Source: Acidimicrobiales bacterium (GTDB taxonomy: Bacteria; Actinomycetota; Acidimicrobiia; Acidimicrobiales; SZUA-35). Taken from it: 36,996 bases of DNA. The stretch's first letter is position 1; the number at the start of each line of letters is the position of its first letter. The stretch is from contig JAHEJO010000009.1 in the NCBI GenBank assembly GCA_024638805.1, positions 1 through 36,996 on the forward strand, in the 5' to 3' direction. Shown here piece by piece: positions 1 to 7,300 of this stretch. The notes beneath the pieces were generated by a model, which did not search any database, had not been told where the DNA came from, and saw nothing but the letters and a program-made list of their open reading frames with translations. The translations under genes and the position numbers were made by a program.

Positions 1-268
1 GTTTGACTCGGCCGGCGATCTCCCGCTGCTGGCTGAGCATCTCCCTCAGCGAGGCCGCCGACCGCATGGCCCCGGTCACGTGGGCGACGAGGTGGCGGAC
101 GGTCCACCCTTCGCAGTCGGTTGGTCGATCCCAGTCGGACTCGGCGAGAGTGTCGACGACATCGGCAAATCGTGCGTACGCGACAGCTGCCAGCGCAGTT
201 CCTTCGCGATGGTCGATGGGTTTCACCGTCGGACGGATCGAGTCGGTGTGTGCGGTGGTGGTGGTCAT
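1..268 (-). CDS. Maleylpyruvate isomerase-like (MDMPI_N/DinB_2) protein, C-terminus beyond window
   Basis: Leftward gene whose 3' part lies outside the window; 89 codons are visible. The start ATG (266-268) overlaps the stop of the upstream TetR gene as ATGA, and AGGAG sits just upstream inside the TetR gene, so translation is coupled. The visible part has the hallmark of the mycothiol-dependent maleylpyruvate isomerase N-terminal domain: WDRPTDCEGWTVRHLVAHVTG at about residues 47-67, with the His of LVAH in the place of the first metal ligand of the family. Such proteins are typically mycothiol-linked S-transferases or isomerases of the cytoplasm. The substrate cannot be read. Co-transcription with a TetR regulator suggests an inducible detoxification or catabolic role (inference). 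Confidence 0.8.
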   Translation of the reverse strand, partial: MTTTTAHTDSIRPTVKPIDHREGTALAAVAYARFADVVDTLAESDWDRPTDCEGWTVRHLVAHVTGAMRSAASLREMLSQQREIAGRVK

Positions 269-888
269 TTCCTACTCCTGGTTGTTGTTCTTGGGTTCTT
301 GCTTGGTTCGGTGGGTGGCACCCCGGCGTGGTCGCAGAAGAGGTCCACGACGTCGTCGAGTAGGCGGGCCCAGCGGTCACCGCCGGGATCGTTGGAAATC
401 TGCTGACTGGTGAGGCCCGTCAGGATCGCCGTCCACAGGTCGAGGTGGCGCCGGTGGGAGACTCCGGCCGACGCCAACTGCGTCTCGAGTCGTTCGAGCC
501 GATCGGTTGCCAGGGCGTAGGTCTCGGGGGAGGGTTCGAACCCCGGAAGCGTCCGCTGGAACAACAGCTGGTAGCGCACCGGGTCCGACGTGCAGAATTC
601 GAAGAAGGCCTGGGCGCCGGCCCGGAAGTCCTCCCGGGTCAGGTCGTCATCGGGCAGGAAGGACATGTGCTCACCGAGCTCGATCTGCCCCTCGGCGAAC
701 ATGGCGTCGTAGATGGCGTCCTTCGATGCGAAGTAGGAGTACAGGCTCGGTGCCCGCATGCCGACCCGCCTGGCGAGCTCTCGCAACGAGAGGCCGGCCA
801 GCCCTTCTTGGTGGCACAGCTCCCATGCGGCTGCGAGGATCTCCCGCCGGGTTTCGGCTCGGCGACGGTCGATCGGTCGTTCGGACAT
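265..888 (-). CDS. TetR/AcrR family transcriptional regulator
   Basis: A 207-residue regulator. The N-terminal helix-turn-helix lies at about residues 15-60 (ETRREILAAAWELCHQEG, then LSLRELARRVGMRAPSLYSYF), the classical TetR_N signature; the rest is a helical ligand-binding domain resembling the WHG type. I chose the ATG at 886-888. An in-frame GTG at 907-909 exists, but it lies inside the inverted repeat at 903-934, which is better read as the operator. The downstream MDMPI-like gene overlaps the stop by 4 bases, so regulator and enzyme form one unit. The operator about 15 bases before the start implies autoregulation. The ligand is unknown. Confidence 0.9.
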   Translation of the reverse strand: MSERPIDRRRAETRREILAAAWELCHQEGLAGLSLRELARRVGMRAPSLYSYFASKDAIYDAMFAEGQIELGEHMSFLPDDDLTREDFRAGAQAFFEFCTSDPVRYQLLFQRTLPGFEPSPETYALATDRLERLETQLASAGVSHRRHLDLWTAILTGLTSQQISNDPGGDRWARLLDDVVDLFCDHAGVPPTEPSKNPRTTTRSRK

Positions 889-902
889 CTGATTCGGTGA
901 AT

Positions 903-934
903 CTAACACTGAGCGAAGTATCGAACAGTGTTAG
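903..934. promoter_or_regulatory. Inverted repeat, probable TetR operator
   Basis: CTAACACTG (903-911) and CAGTGTTAG (926-934) are perfect 9-base inverted arms separated by 14 bases. The repeat sits directly upstream of the TetR gene and about 85-90 bases before the divergent SRPBCC gene. Position and symmetry fit a TetR-family operator that could control both directions. Binding by this regulator is inferred. Confidence 0.7.
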
Positions 935-1017
935 GTGAGATGTCAAGTGGTTTGTTTGGTCTCGCCGCTGTCGTCGCACGATGGGGCTGTCAGATGTGCA
1001 ACGATGAAGCCGTGCCC

Positions 1018-1416
1018 GTGGGCAAGACCAAGGATGCCGGCTGGCAGATCGGAGTGTCGTTCACGATCGACCAGCCCACCGCACACGTGTGGGATCGGCT
1101 CGTCTCCCTCGACGGTCTTGGCCTGTGGCTCGGCGACGGCGTCGAATTGACCGGCCGTCCCGGCCAGCCATATCGGACCGCTGACGGGACCCGTGGCGAG
1201 GTCCGCAGCTACCGGCCGAACGACCGAGTTCGGCTCACGTGGCGCCCCGATGGTTGGGATCACGAGACGACGGTTCAGGTCGCCCTCGCCGACAAAGGCG
1301 CCAAGACGGGAGTCCGGTTCCATCAAGAACGACTCGGCAGCGCCGAGGAACGGGAACGGCAGCGCCTTCACTGGAAGGACGTCGCCGAGAAACTCCGGCC
1401 CCTGCTCGAGTCGTGA
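1018..1416 (+). CDS. SRPBCC/AHSA1-like START-fold protein
   Basis: A protein of about 132 residues of the SRPBCC (Bet v1/START-like) superfamily, closest in look to actinobacterial AHSA1-type small proteins. The order is N-terminal VGKTKDAGWQIGVSFTID, then HVWDRL, then a beta-rich stretch ending in an amphipathic C-terminal helix (ERERQRLHWKDVAEKLRPLL). Family members I recall begin MGKTKDAGW, so I chose the GTG at 1018; the ATG at 994 is an in-frame alternative that adds 8 residues. No strong ribosome binding site separates the two. The fold makes a hydrophobic cavity for small ligands; no catalytic function can be read. It is divergent from the TetR gene and may share its operator. Confidence 0.75.
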   Translation: MGKTKDAGWQIGVSFTIDQPTAHVWDRLVSLDGLGLWLGDGVELTGRPGQPYRTADGTRGEVRSYRPNDRVRLTWRPDGWDHETTVQVALADKGAKTGVRFHQERLGSAEERERQRLHWKDVAEKLRPLLES

Positions 1417-1457
1417 GATGCCTCGGGAGACGTCGGTCCGGTGGAGACAACCGCAGC

Positions 1458-2720
1458 TCAGGGGAGCAGGTAGGACAGTTCGGCCGCCAGGACGTCGTAG
1501 GAGAAGAACTTCCTTCCCAATTCGAAGTTGACGTCGGTGATGTCGTCTCGAAGGTCCGGATCGGTCAGGACAGCTCTCATCTCTTCGACAGCATCGTCGG
1601 TCAGGTTGTTGTCCTCGATTTGCACGGTTCTGAAACCCTTCGAGCCGATGTCGGGCCAGTACACCGGCTTGTAGTTGTTGACGAAGATCGGCACCCGAGC
1701 GGCCAAGGCCTCGACGAAGGCGTTGCCGAACCCCTCATAGCTGCTGAAGTAGGTCATGGCGTTGGCGTTGGCGTAGGCGTCGGAGAGCGAGAAGAGCGCC
1801 GGGCCTCCGTTGCCACTCGAGCGCTTGTTGGTGAAGCGGTCGGCGACGAAGTGGAACTTGTCCGGTCTCTTCGATCGTGCCGCCTGTTCCTTCAGTTCCT
1901 GGAGATACTCCCCGTTCAGATCGTCGGTTGCGGTGCCGGTCAGCACCAGGTTGACGCGGGGGTCGTCGAGGCGGTCGACCAGATCGATCGCGGTCTGAAT
2001 CCCCTTGCGTCGGACGATCCGGGTGATCTGGAAGAGGAGGATGCTGTCCGGCTCGAATCCGAGCGATGCGCGCAGGGTGCTGCTGAAATCGTCGGGTTGG
2101 CCGAAGCCGCTCCTGAAGTCCATGACGTTGGGAATCATCACCGAGTTCATTGAGCGTTCACGAGCAAGCGATTCCTGGCAATAGGAGTTGATCACGATGT
2201 GAGCGAGATTCGGCAGGTCGGGAGGGAAGCACTCATCGATGATCGCCTGAACGCCCGTGTAACGGGTCGTGTAGCGATCGCCGCGTTCCCAATGGAAGTC
2301 GTGGTCGTGAGCAAAAGTCGGCATACCCGTTGTTTCGACAACCCGCTTCAGGGCCATCCCCATGGTGAGGTGACAGGGCAGGGTGGTGCTGTTCTCGGTG
2401 ATGAGCACGTCGATGCCCGTCGCCTCGATCCACTCGAGGACCTTTGTCTCTATGTACTGGGCGTCATGCTGGAGACGGGCCACGAGCTCGATCTCATCCG
2501 CGTCCTGCATGAAGAACGCATCGTTCTGCTCGCGGACGGTCGCAGGGTGGGAGAACGCCAACTCGGGTAGCACGGTCGCGTAGGCGCACGGACCCTCGAG
2601 CTCGCCGGTGAGGACATGAGGGACGTGGCCCAGATCGCTGAGCACCTCCATCCACTTCTCGGTTTCGAGGGCGACACCGTCGATGCCCCCGATGCGGCCG
2701 ATCACAATCCCGATATTCAT
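1458..2720 (-). CDS. GT4-type glycosyltransferase (GT-B fold), locus gene A
   Basis: A 420-residue glycosyltransferase. The N-terminus (MNIGIVIGRIGGIDGVALET) is a Rossmann-like acceptor domain with a Gly-rich first loop. An unusual motif, HDHDFHWERGDRY, lies at about residues 138-150. The C-terminal domain has the donor-binding TRIVRRKG (about 233-240) and the GT4 EX7E motif in SSYEGFGNAFVEALA (Glu about 329 and 337). There is no signal peptide or membrane segment, so it should act in the cytoplasm with a nucleotide-sugar. ATG 2718-2720 was chosen; a GTG at 2742-2744 would add 8 residues without a ribosome binding site. It is divergent from the glycosyltransferase pair that follows. The sugar and acceptor are unknown. 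Its long HDFHWE-type motif is shared with the second gene of the locus. Confidence 0.85.
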   Translation of the reverse strand: MNIGIVIGRIGGIDGVALETEKWMEVLSDLGHVPHVLTGELEGPCAYATVLPELAFSHPATVREQNDAFFMQDADEIELVARLQHDAQYIETKVLEWIEATGIDVLITENSTTLPCHLTMGMALKRVVETTGMPTFAHDHDFHWERGDRYTTRYTGVQAIIDECFPPDLPNLAHIVINSYCQESLARERSMNSVMIPNVMDFRSGFGQPDDFSSTLRASLGFEPDSILLFQITRIVRRKGIQTAIDLVDRLDDPRVNLVLTGTATDDLNGEYLQELKEQAARSKRPDKFHFVADRFTNKRSSGNGGPALFSLSDAYANANAMTYFSSYEGFGNAFVEALAARVPIFVNNYKPVYWPDIGSKGFRTVQIEDNNLTDDAVEEMRAVLTDPDLRDDITDVNFELGRKFFSYDVLAAELSYLLP

Positions 2721-2763
2721 AGTTCGATTTCGGACCTTAGTCACTGAACATTTAGCTCTGGTA

Positions 2764-2773
2764 AACCTAGGTT
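2764..2773. promoter_or_regulatory. Perfect palindrome in the divergent glycosyltransferase promoter region
   Basis: AACCTAGGTT is a perfect 10-base palindrome in a short stretch between the leftward and rightward glycosyltransferase genes that is more AT-rich than its surroundings. A regulator site serving both directions is possible. Only its symmetry and placement support this, and a 10-base palindrome can occur by chance. Confidence 0.3.
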
Positions 2774-2819
2774 GAATTGCGGATCAGCGGTGGTCGCGCA
2801 GAAACGGGGGCACGCGTCA

Positions 2820-4526
2820 GTGAAAATCGATGACTTGAAGGGGCGAGAGATCGAAGGTGGCGACTCGATCACCGAGGTGCTCGATGATCTTGCCCGTCGA
2901 GCAGAGCCCGTCTCGCCGGCGTCCATAGGTGAGCGACTGGCTCGCGGGGTCGGTTTCTGCACCTTCGCCTTCGACATCGACGGCGTATCGATGGAGGTCG
3001 CCAAGTACGCGCGCTGTTTCGAGGCGATCTCGCCGGGCCTCCCGGTGCACTGCATCGCAGGCACCTTCGCCGACAAGGCCGACGTGGTGTTGGACCCCAC
3101 ATGGCATCGGTTCCGACTGCTGGGGGCCGACGGGTGGGACAAATGGGACAACGGAAGGTGGTTTGCTGCGCTTTTCTACAAGGACCTGCCGCCCAACAGT
3201 GATCTGTCAAGCTGTCTCGCACGAGAGATGTGGCGACAGGCGATCGAGTTGGCCGAACTGCTCGTCATCTACATCGAGGAACACGACGTCGGTATCCTGT
3301 TCCCGGTCAACACCAATTCGAATCCTGGAAACCTTGCGTTCGCACTGGCGATCGTTCTCGCCGCCGAGGTGACCGGCACCCCCGTCATCAACAACAACCA
3401 CGATTTCTATTGGGAGGGCGGCAAGGAGGGGTGCAAGAGAAGACGGGGCGAAGCGCCAGGACCGCGCGACCACTTCTTCCGCAACCACGACAACGAGGCC
3501 TTCTTCGGATTGTTCCAGCGGATCTTTCCGTGGAACGGACGGCGCTGGGTACAGGTCAACATCAACAACGCTCAGACCCGGCGACTGATCGACCGTTTCC
3601 ACTTCCGACCCGAGAACGTGTTCACGATCGGAACCGGGCTGGCCCCGGAGTACTTCGAGGCCTGCACGCCAGCACAGAAGCGGGAGTCCCGGCGACGTAT
3701 GGCTCTGGTCCTGGGTGGTGAGCCGGCCATCGAACCGACCCCGGTGGCGCTGTTTCGGGAACACATCGGGTCGTGGATGCAAGAGCAGCGTCCGGTGGTC
3801 TGTGGTCTCCAGGCCGGTGAGACGCTCGACATCGCCGCTGATGGCGCCCTCTACCTCCTCCAACCAACCCGGGTCGTGGATCGCAAACGGGTCTGGTACG
3901 ACTGGGATCTGATCGCAGCTCTGTTCGACTATCCGCCGTTCCGTGACGCGTTCGAGCGGCGCACCGAGCTCACGCTGACGCTGCACGTCACCGGACCGGT
4001 TCCACTGGAACATCGCGCCTGCCTCGAGCAAATGCTCGACCACTACGAGGCGGTGCTGGCCAGGGTTCCCGAAGCGATCGGGCGGCGGCTCTTCATGGCG
4101 CTGTCCGTTGGTCGGCAAACCAGCCACAACATGGCGGAGGCGTTGCGGATGGTGGACATCTATCAGCTGTCCGATCTCGTCCTCTTTCCCAGCCTCACCG
4201 AAGGACGTGGCTTGCCGATCCCCGAATCGGCTGCTGCCGGCGTGCCGATCGTGTGCAGTGAGTACGAACCCAAGTCGGTGTTCGACCAGGTCGTCGGCGC
4301 CGACCTCCCAACCGATCAGCAGATCCGCTACACACCGTTTCCCGACGCAGCCTACGGCGAGGAGATTCTGGCCGATGTCACCGCCTTCCTTCTCGATCCG
4401 GCCAGCGGGATGGAACGCATCGAGCACAACCGGCTGGCGGTCAAAGGACGGTTCTCTTTCGATGCCCTCAGCGGGACGTTCGCTGAGATTCTGCGTGCTC
4501 TCGAAATCGAACGGATCGATTCGTGA
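2820..4526 (+). CDS. Large GT4-type glycosyltransferase, locus gene B
   Basis: A glycosyltransferase of about 568 residues, well above the usual 350-430 for GT4. The N-terminal half carries GFCTFAFDIDGVSMEVAKYAR and, at about residue 194, NNNHDFYWEGGKEG, related to the HDHDFHWERG motif of the divergent gene. The C-terminal donor domain has LLQPTRVVDRKRV and an EX7E motif in LTEGRGLPIPESAAAG (Glu about 461 and 469). The extra length lies mostly between the two halves, around a helical region after VFTIGTGLAPEYF. The start is uncertain: GTG 2820 (after a GGGGG run), GTG 2790 and TTG 2772 are all in frame. The stop overlaps the next start as TGATG. Cytoplasmic, donor and acceptor unknown. Confidence 0.8.
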   Translation: MKIDDLKGREIEGGDSITEVLDDLARRAEPVSPASIGERLARGVGFCTFAFDIDGVSMEVAKYARCFEAISPGLPVHCIAGTFADKADVVLDPTWHRFRLLGADGWDKWDNGRWFAALFYKDLPPNSDLSSCLAREMWRQAIELAELLVIYIEEHDVGILFPVNTNSNPGNLAFALAIVLAAEVTGTPVINNNHDFYWEGGKEGCKRRRGEAPGPRDHFFRNHDNEAFFGLFQRIFPWNGRRWVQVNINNAQTRRLIDRFHFRPENVFTIGTGLAPEYFEACTPAQKRESRRRMALVLGGEPAIEPTPVALFREHIGSWMQEQRPVVCGLQAGETLDIAADGALYLLQPTRVVDRKRVWYDWDLIAALFDYPPFRDAFERRTELTLTLHVTGPVPLEHRACLEQMLDHYEAVLARVPEAIGRRLFMALSVGRQTSHNMAEALRMVDIYQLSDLVLFPSLTEGRGLPIPESAAAGVPIVCSEYEPKSVFDQVVGADLPTDQQIRYTPFPDAAYGEEILADVTAFLLDPASGMERIEHNRLAVKGRFSFDALSGTFAEILRALEIERIDS

Positions 4527-5647
4527 TGCACATCTGTTTCATCGAGGACACGACACTCCACGGCGGGACGCAGATCTGGGTCTCCGAAGCGATTCGGGAC
4601 TTCACCGCCAAAGGGCATGAGGTCACACTGCTCACAGCAGCCGGTGGTTTCAACGCAACCGACGGGGTCACCACCGCAGCCCGCGTGGTGACCTACGACT
4701 TCGACGAGGTCGTAGCCGAAGACGCCCGTCACCGCCAGATCTGGATCGATGCGCTGCAACAGACCGACGTCGCGTTGTGTACGGTGCACCCTCCACGGCA
4801 AGGTTTCCATTGCTCTCGGTTCGCGGCAGCCTGCATCTCCGAGGCCAACCTTCCGACGGTCCTGGAGCCGAAGACCGGCACGATCGTGCCCGACTATCTT
4901 CGGGAGTTCTACGCCCCACCCGAGGACATCAACTACCAGGTGATCTCTATCACCGACTTCACCCGCCGCTACCTGATCGAAACCTACCGGGTCCCGGCCG
5001 AACGGGTCAGTCTCGTCTATCAGGGAACCGACATCGCCACCTTCACCCCCGAGCCCGAGAGGGCCGAGAAAGCCAGGCGCCGCTACCCGGTGCCGGCCGG
5101 TTCGTTTCCGGTGTTGGGAAGTGTCGGATCGTTCGAAGCGAGGAAAGGTCAGTTCGGCCTCCTCGACGCCGTGGCACGTGTCAAGGAAACGATCCCATCG
5201 GTGCATCTCGTGCTCGTCGGCGACGGGCCTGACGAAAACGCACTGATCGAACACGTCGCCGAGCTCGGCCTCACCGACCACGTCTCGTTCTTCCCGTTCA
5301 CCCGGGAACCGGTCTACGTCTTCGAGATGCTCGACGTCCTCGTACTGTCGAGCACGCACAAAGAAGGCCTGCCCAACGTGATCCTCGAGGCGATGTCGAT
5401 GGGGCTGCCCGTCGTCTCGACCAGGCTGGCCGGCACCCCTGAAGTCGTGCATCACGGATCCACCGGCCTTCTCGTGACGCCCGGCGACGTCGACGAACTC
5501 GCCCGAGCTATCGGACAGCTCGGCTCCGACCCTGACGTGTGCCGGAGCATGGGTGATGCCGGCCGAGCGCTGATGGAGGAATCGTTCGACAAGCAACATC
5601 AGTTCGATGCATTCCTGGACCATTTCCGGGCCGTTCTCGGCCAATAG
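4526..5647 (+). CDS. GT4 family glycosyltransferase, locus gene C
   Basis: A 373-residue canonical GT4 enzyme. The N-terminal acceptor domain starts MHICFIEDTTLHGGTQIWVSE. The central linker has VSLVYQGTDIATFTPE. The C-terminal donor domain has GSVGSFEARKGQ (basic donor-phosphate residues) and STHKEGLPNVILEAM (EX7E, Glu about 280 and 288), followed by GLPVVSTRLAGTPEVV. The ATG overlaps the stop of gene B by one base (TGATG), so the two are translationally coupled and likely act in one pathway. No membrane segment. The first Gly loop, TLHGGTQIWV, resembles glycan-assembly GT4 enzymes, but the product is unknown. Confidence 0.88.
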   Translation: MHICFIEDTTLHGGTQIWVSEAIRDFTAKGHEVTLLTAAGGFNATDGVTTAARVVTYDFDEVVAEDARHRQIWIDALQQTDVALCTVHPPRQGFHCSRFAAACISEANLPTVLEPKTGTIVPDYLREFYAPPEDINYQVISITDFTRRYLIETYRVPAERVSLVYQGTDIATFTPEPERAEKARRRYPVPAGSFPVLGSVGSFEARKGQFGLLDAVARVKETIPSVHLVLVGDGPDENALIEHVAELGLTDHVSFFPFTREPVYVFEMLDVLVLSSTHKEGLPNVILEAMSMGLPVVSTRLAGTPEVVHHGSTGLLVTPGDVDELARAIGQLGSDPDVCRSMGDAGRALMEESFDKQHQFDAFLDHFRAVLGQ

Positions 5648-5704
5648 GCACCGTCGACAGAGCGCCAACGGACCGATGGCGCCCGGTTGCCCTTCTTGGC
5701 CGAG
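5636..5704. terminator. Nested inverted repeats between converging genes
   Basis: CTCGGCCAA (5636-5644) is complementary to TTGGCCGAG (5696-5704), enclosing an inner hairpin GCGCCA (5662-5667) / TGGCGC (5677-5682). The structure begins at the end of the glycosyltransferase gene and lies in the 136-base convergent gap before corA. It could fold in both directions, but there is no T-tract, so termination is only a guess. Confidence 0.3.
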
Positions 5705-5783
5705 CGGACCCACACGAGACCGGCGATGGCCGACGCCTGATCGGGCAGCCCGACGAGGGCCGGTACTCGACAGCGTCGGTGCC

Positions 5784-6755
5784 TCACAACCAGCCGCTGG
5801 CGCGAAAGGACCGGTGCAGCACAGCAGCGATGAACAACATCACGACCACGATCGCGCCGAAGCCCCACGCCTCGGTGGCCCAGGGGATCCGGGTGAAGTT
5901 CATGCCGAACGTGCCGGCGATCAACGTGGGAACGGCGGCAACCGCCACCCACGCCGAGATCTTACGCATGTCCTCGTTCTGTCGCACGCCGACCTGGGCC
6001 AGGTTGGCGTCGAGGACGCTCGACAGGAGCTCCCGGAACGATGCCACCAGCTGGTTGGTTCGGACGAGATGGTCGTGCACATCGTGCAGATACTCCGACA
6101 GTCCATGGTCGATGTAGCGGCTGTGACCTTTGGACAGCCGCTCGAGGGGATCGAGGAGCGAGGCGACCGCCTGTTGGAACTCCAGGACCTCCCGCTTGAG
6201 GAAGTAGATCCGCTCGACCGGATTGAGCCTGGCTTCGGAGAACACCTCCTTCTCCAGCTCGCTGATGTCCTTGTCGAGACCATCGACGACCGGCTTGTAT
6301 CCGTCGACGACCGCATCCAGGATTCCGTAGAGGACTGCCGAAGGGCCCAGCCCGAGCAGGGCGGGATCAGATTCGAGCCGTCGCCGCACGGCGCTGAGCG
6401 GCGACGCGGCGCCGTGGCGGACCACGACGACGAAACCCGCCCCCAGGAGTACGAGGATCTCGCCGAACTCGACGATCTCCTGGTCGTCGAGATAGCGAGC
6501 GGTTTTGAGCACCACAAGGATTGAATCGTCGTAGAGGTCGAGTTTGGGGCGCTGATGTGCGACGAGGGCGTCCTCCACGGCCATCTCGTGGAAATCGAAC
6601 TCGGTGGTTGCGTCGGCGAACTCCTCTTCGCTGGGTTCGTAGAGGCCGAGCCAGACGAAACCGCCGGTCTTGTTGGCGACCTCGCGGGAGCCGAGGATCG
6701 GTAGGGCTGCCCCTTGGCGCGACCCGTCCTTGTAGACGGCACAATCGACGATCAC
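5784..6755 (-). CDS. corA: CorA family magnesium/divalent cation transporter
   Basis: About 323 residues, the usual CorA size. A large cytoplasmic alpha/beta domain is followed by a long coiled helix (about residues 150-260, including LVRTNQLVASFRELLSSVLDANL) and two C-terminal membrane helices. The first membrane helix ends in the family-defining GMN motif (about 284-286, GTFGMNFTRIPW), and the periplasmic loop contains WATEAWGFG. The protein ends in a basic tail (HRSFRASGWL). The GTG at 6753-6755 was preferred to an upstream start that would add a proline-rich leader. It should form a homopentameric channel that imports Mg2+ or Co2+ or, in the ZntB-like branch, moves Zn2+; sequence alone does not separate these. 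It stands alone, with no M-box-like leader recognised. Confidence 0.9.
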   Translation of the reverse strand: MIVDCAVYKDGSRQGAALPILGSREVANKTGGFVWLGLYEPSEEEFADATTEFDFHEMAVEDALVAHQRPKLDLYDDSILVVLKTARYLDDQEIVEFGEILVLLGAGFVVVVRHGAASPLSAVRRRLESDPALLGLGPSAVLYGILDAVVDGYKPVVDGLDKDISELEKEVFSEARLNPVERIYFLKREVLEFQQAVASLLDPLERLSKGHSRYIDHGLSEYLHDVHDHLVRTNQLVASFRELLSSVLDANLAQVGVRQNEDMRKISAWVAVAAVPTLIAGTFGMNFTRIPWATEAWGFGAIVVVMLFIAAVLHRSFRASGWL

Positions 6756-6835
6756 TCGGTCATTGTGGCACCTCGGTGCGGGGCTCGGGGGTGGAGGCCC
6801 GTATCCCACCCCTCACCGTGCGCCGCGGCCGACGA

Positions 6836-7300
6836 TCAGCCGCCGAAGAGTTGGTCGGCCTTGGCCTTCAACCGCTGTTCAGCCCCGTCATCGTGCGAAC
6901 CGATGTGGGACCAGTGGATCGTGCCCTCACGGTCCAGGAGAACGGTCCAGATCTGTTGTTCGTCGGCGAGCCCGGCCTGGCGCAGGAATCGTCCCCGGTC
7001 GGTGTACACGGTGATCGTGCGGGACCGCGTTCGCGGGTCGGGGATGCCCGAGCGCATGCCATTGTCGATCCACCATCGGATCGGGCCCGGGAATCGAACG
7101 AGCAACGGTACTTCGTAGACAGCGAGCCCCGGGTACTTGCTCTCGACGTCGCCGAGACGCTCGATCCACTCGTCGATCACCTGCTGTTGACGCCGGAGGA
7201 AGGCGACGAACACCAGGTTGGCTCGCCCCTCCAGATCGGCGGGAATCGTGTAGTGCTGCGCGCTGAGCGACGAACCCTCCAGCACGGGGAAGCGGCTCAT
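6836..7300 (-). CDS. Thioredoxin-fold (redoxin/ATP10-like) protein without cysteines
   Basis: A 154-residue protein with a redoxin-like layout: NLVFVAFLRRQQQVIDEWI in the beta-alpha unit where a CxxC would sit, then YEVPLL, then a late beta pair TVLLDREGTIHWSHIG with the thioredoxin-fold GxIxW pattern. It resembles AhpC/TSA or the mitochondrial ATP10 fold. The whole protein contains no cysteine, so it cannot do thiol chemistry. The ATG overlaps the stop of the ABC permease gene as ATGA, so it is the third member of the exporter operon. A scaffold, chaperone or ligand-binding role with the exporter is inferred. No signal peptide is seen. Confidence 0.65.
   Translation of the reverse strand: MSRFPVLEGSSLSAQHYTIPADLEGRANLVFVAFLRRQQQVIDEWIERLGDVESKYPGLAVYEVPLLVRFPGPIRWWIDNGMRSGIPDPRTRSRTITVYTDRGRFLRQAGLADEQQIWTVLLDREGTIHWSHIGSHDDGAEQRLKAKADQLFGG

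Noticed and set aside
4352-5713. A 453-codon minus-strand open frame
   Set aside because: It is the antisense shadow of two clear GT4 genes in a GC-rich genome; its composition (Gly, Asp, His, Val rich) is typical of such shadows.
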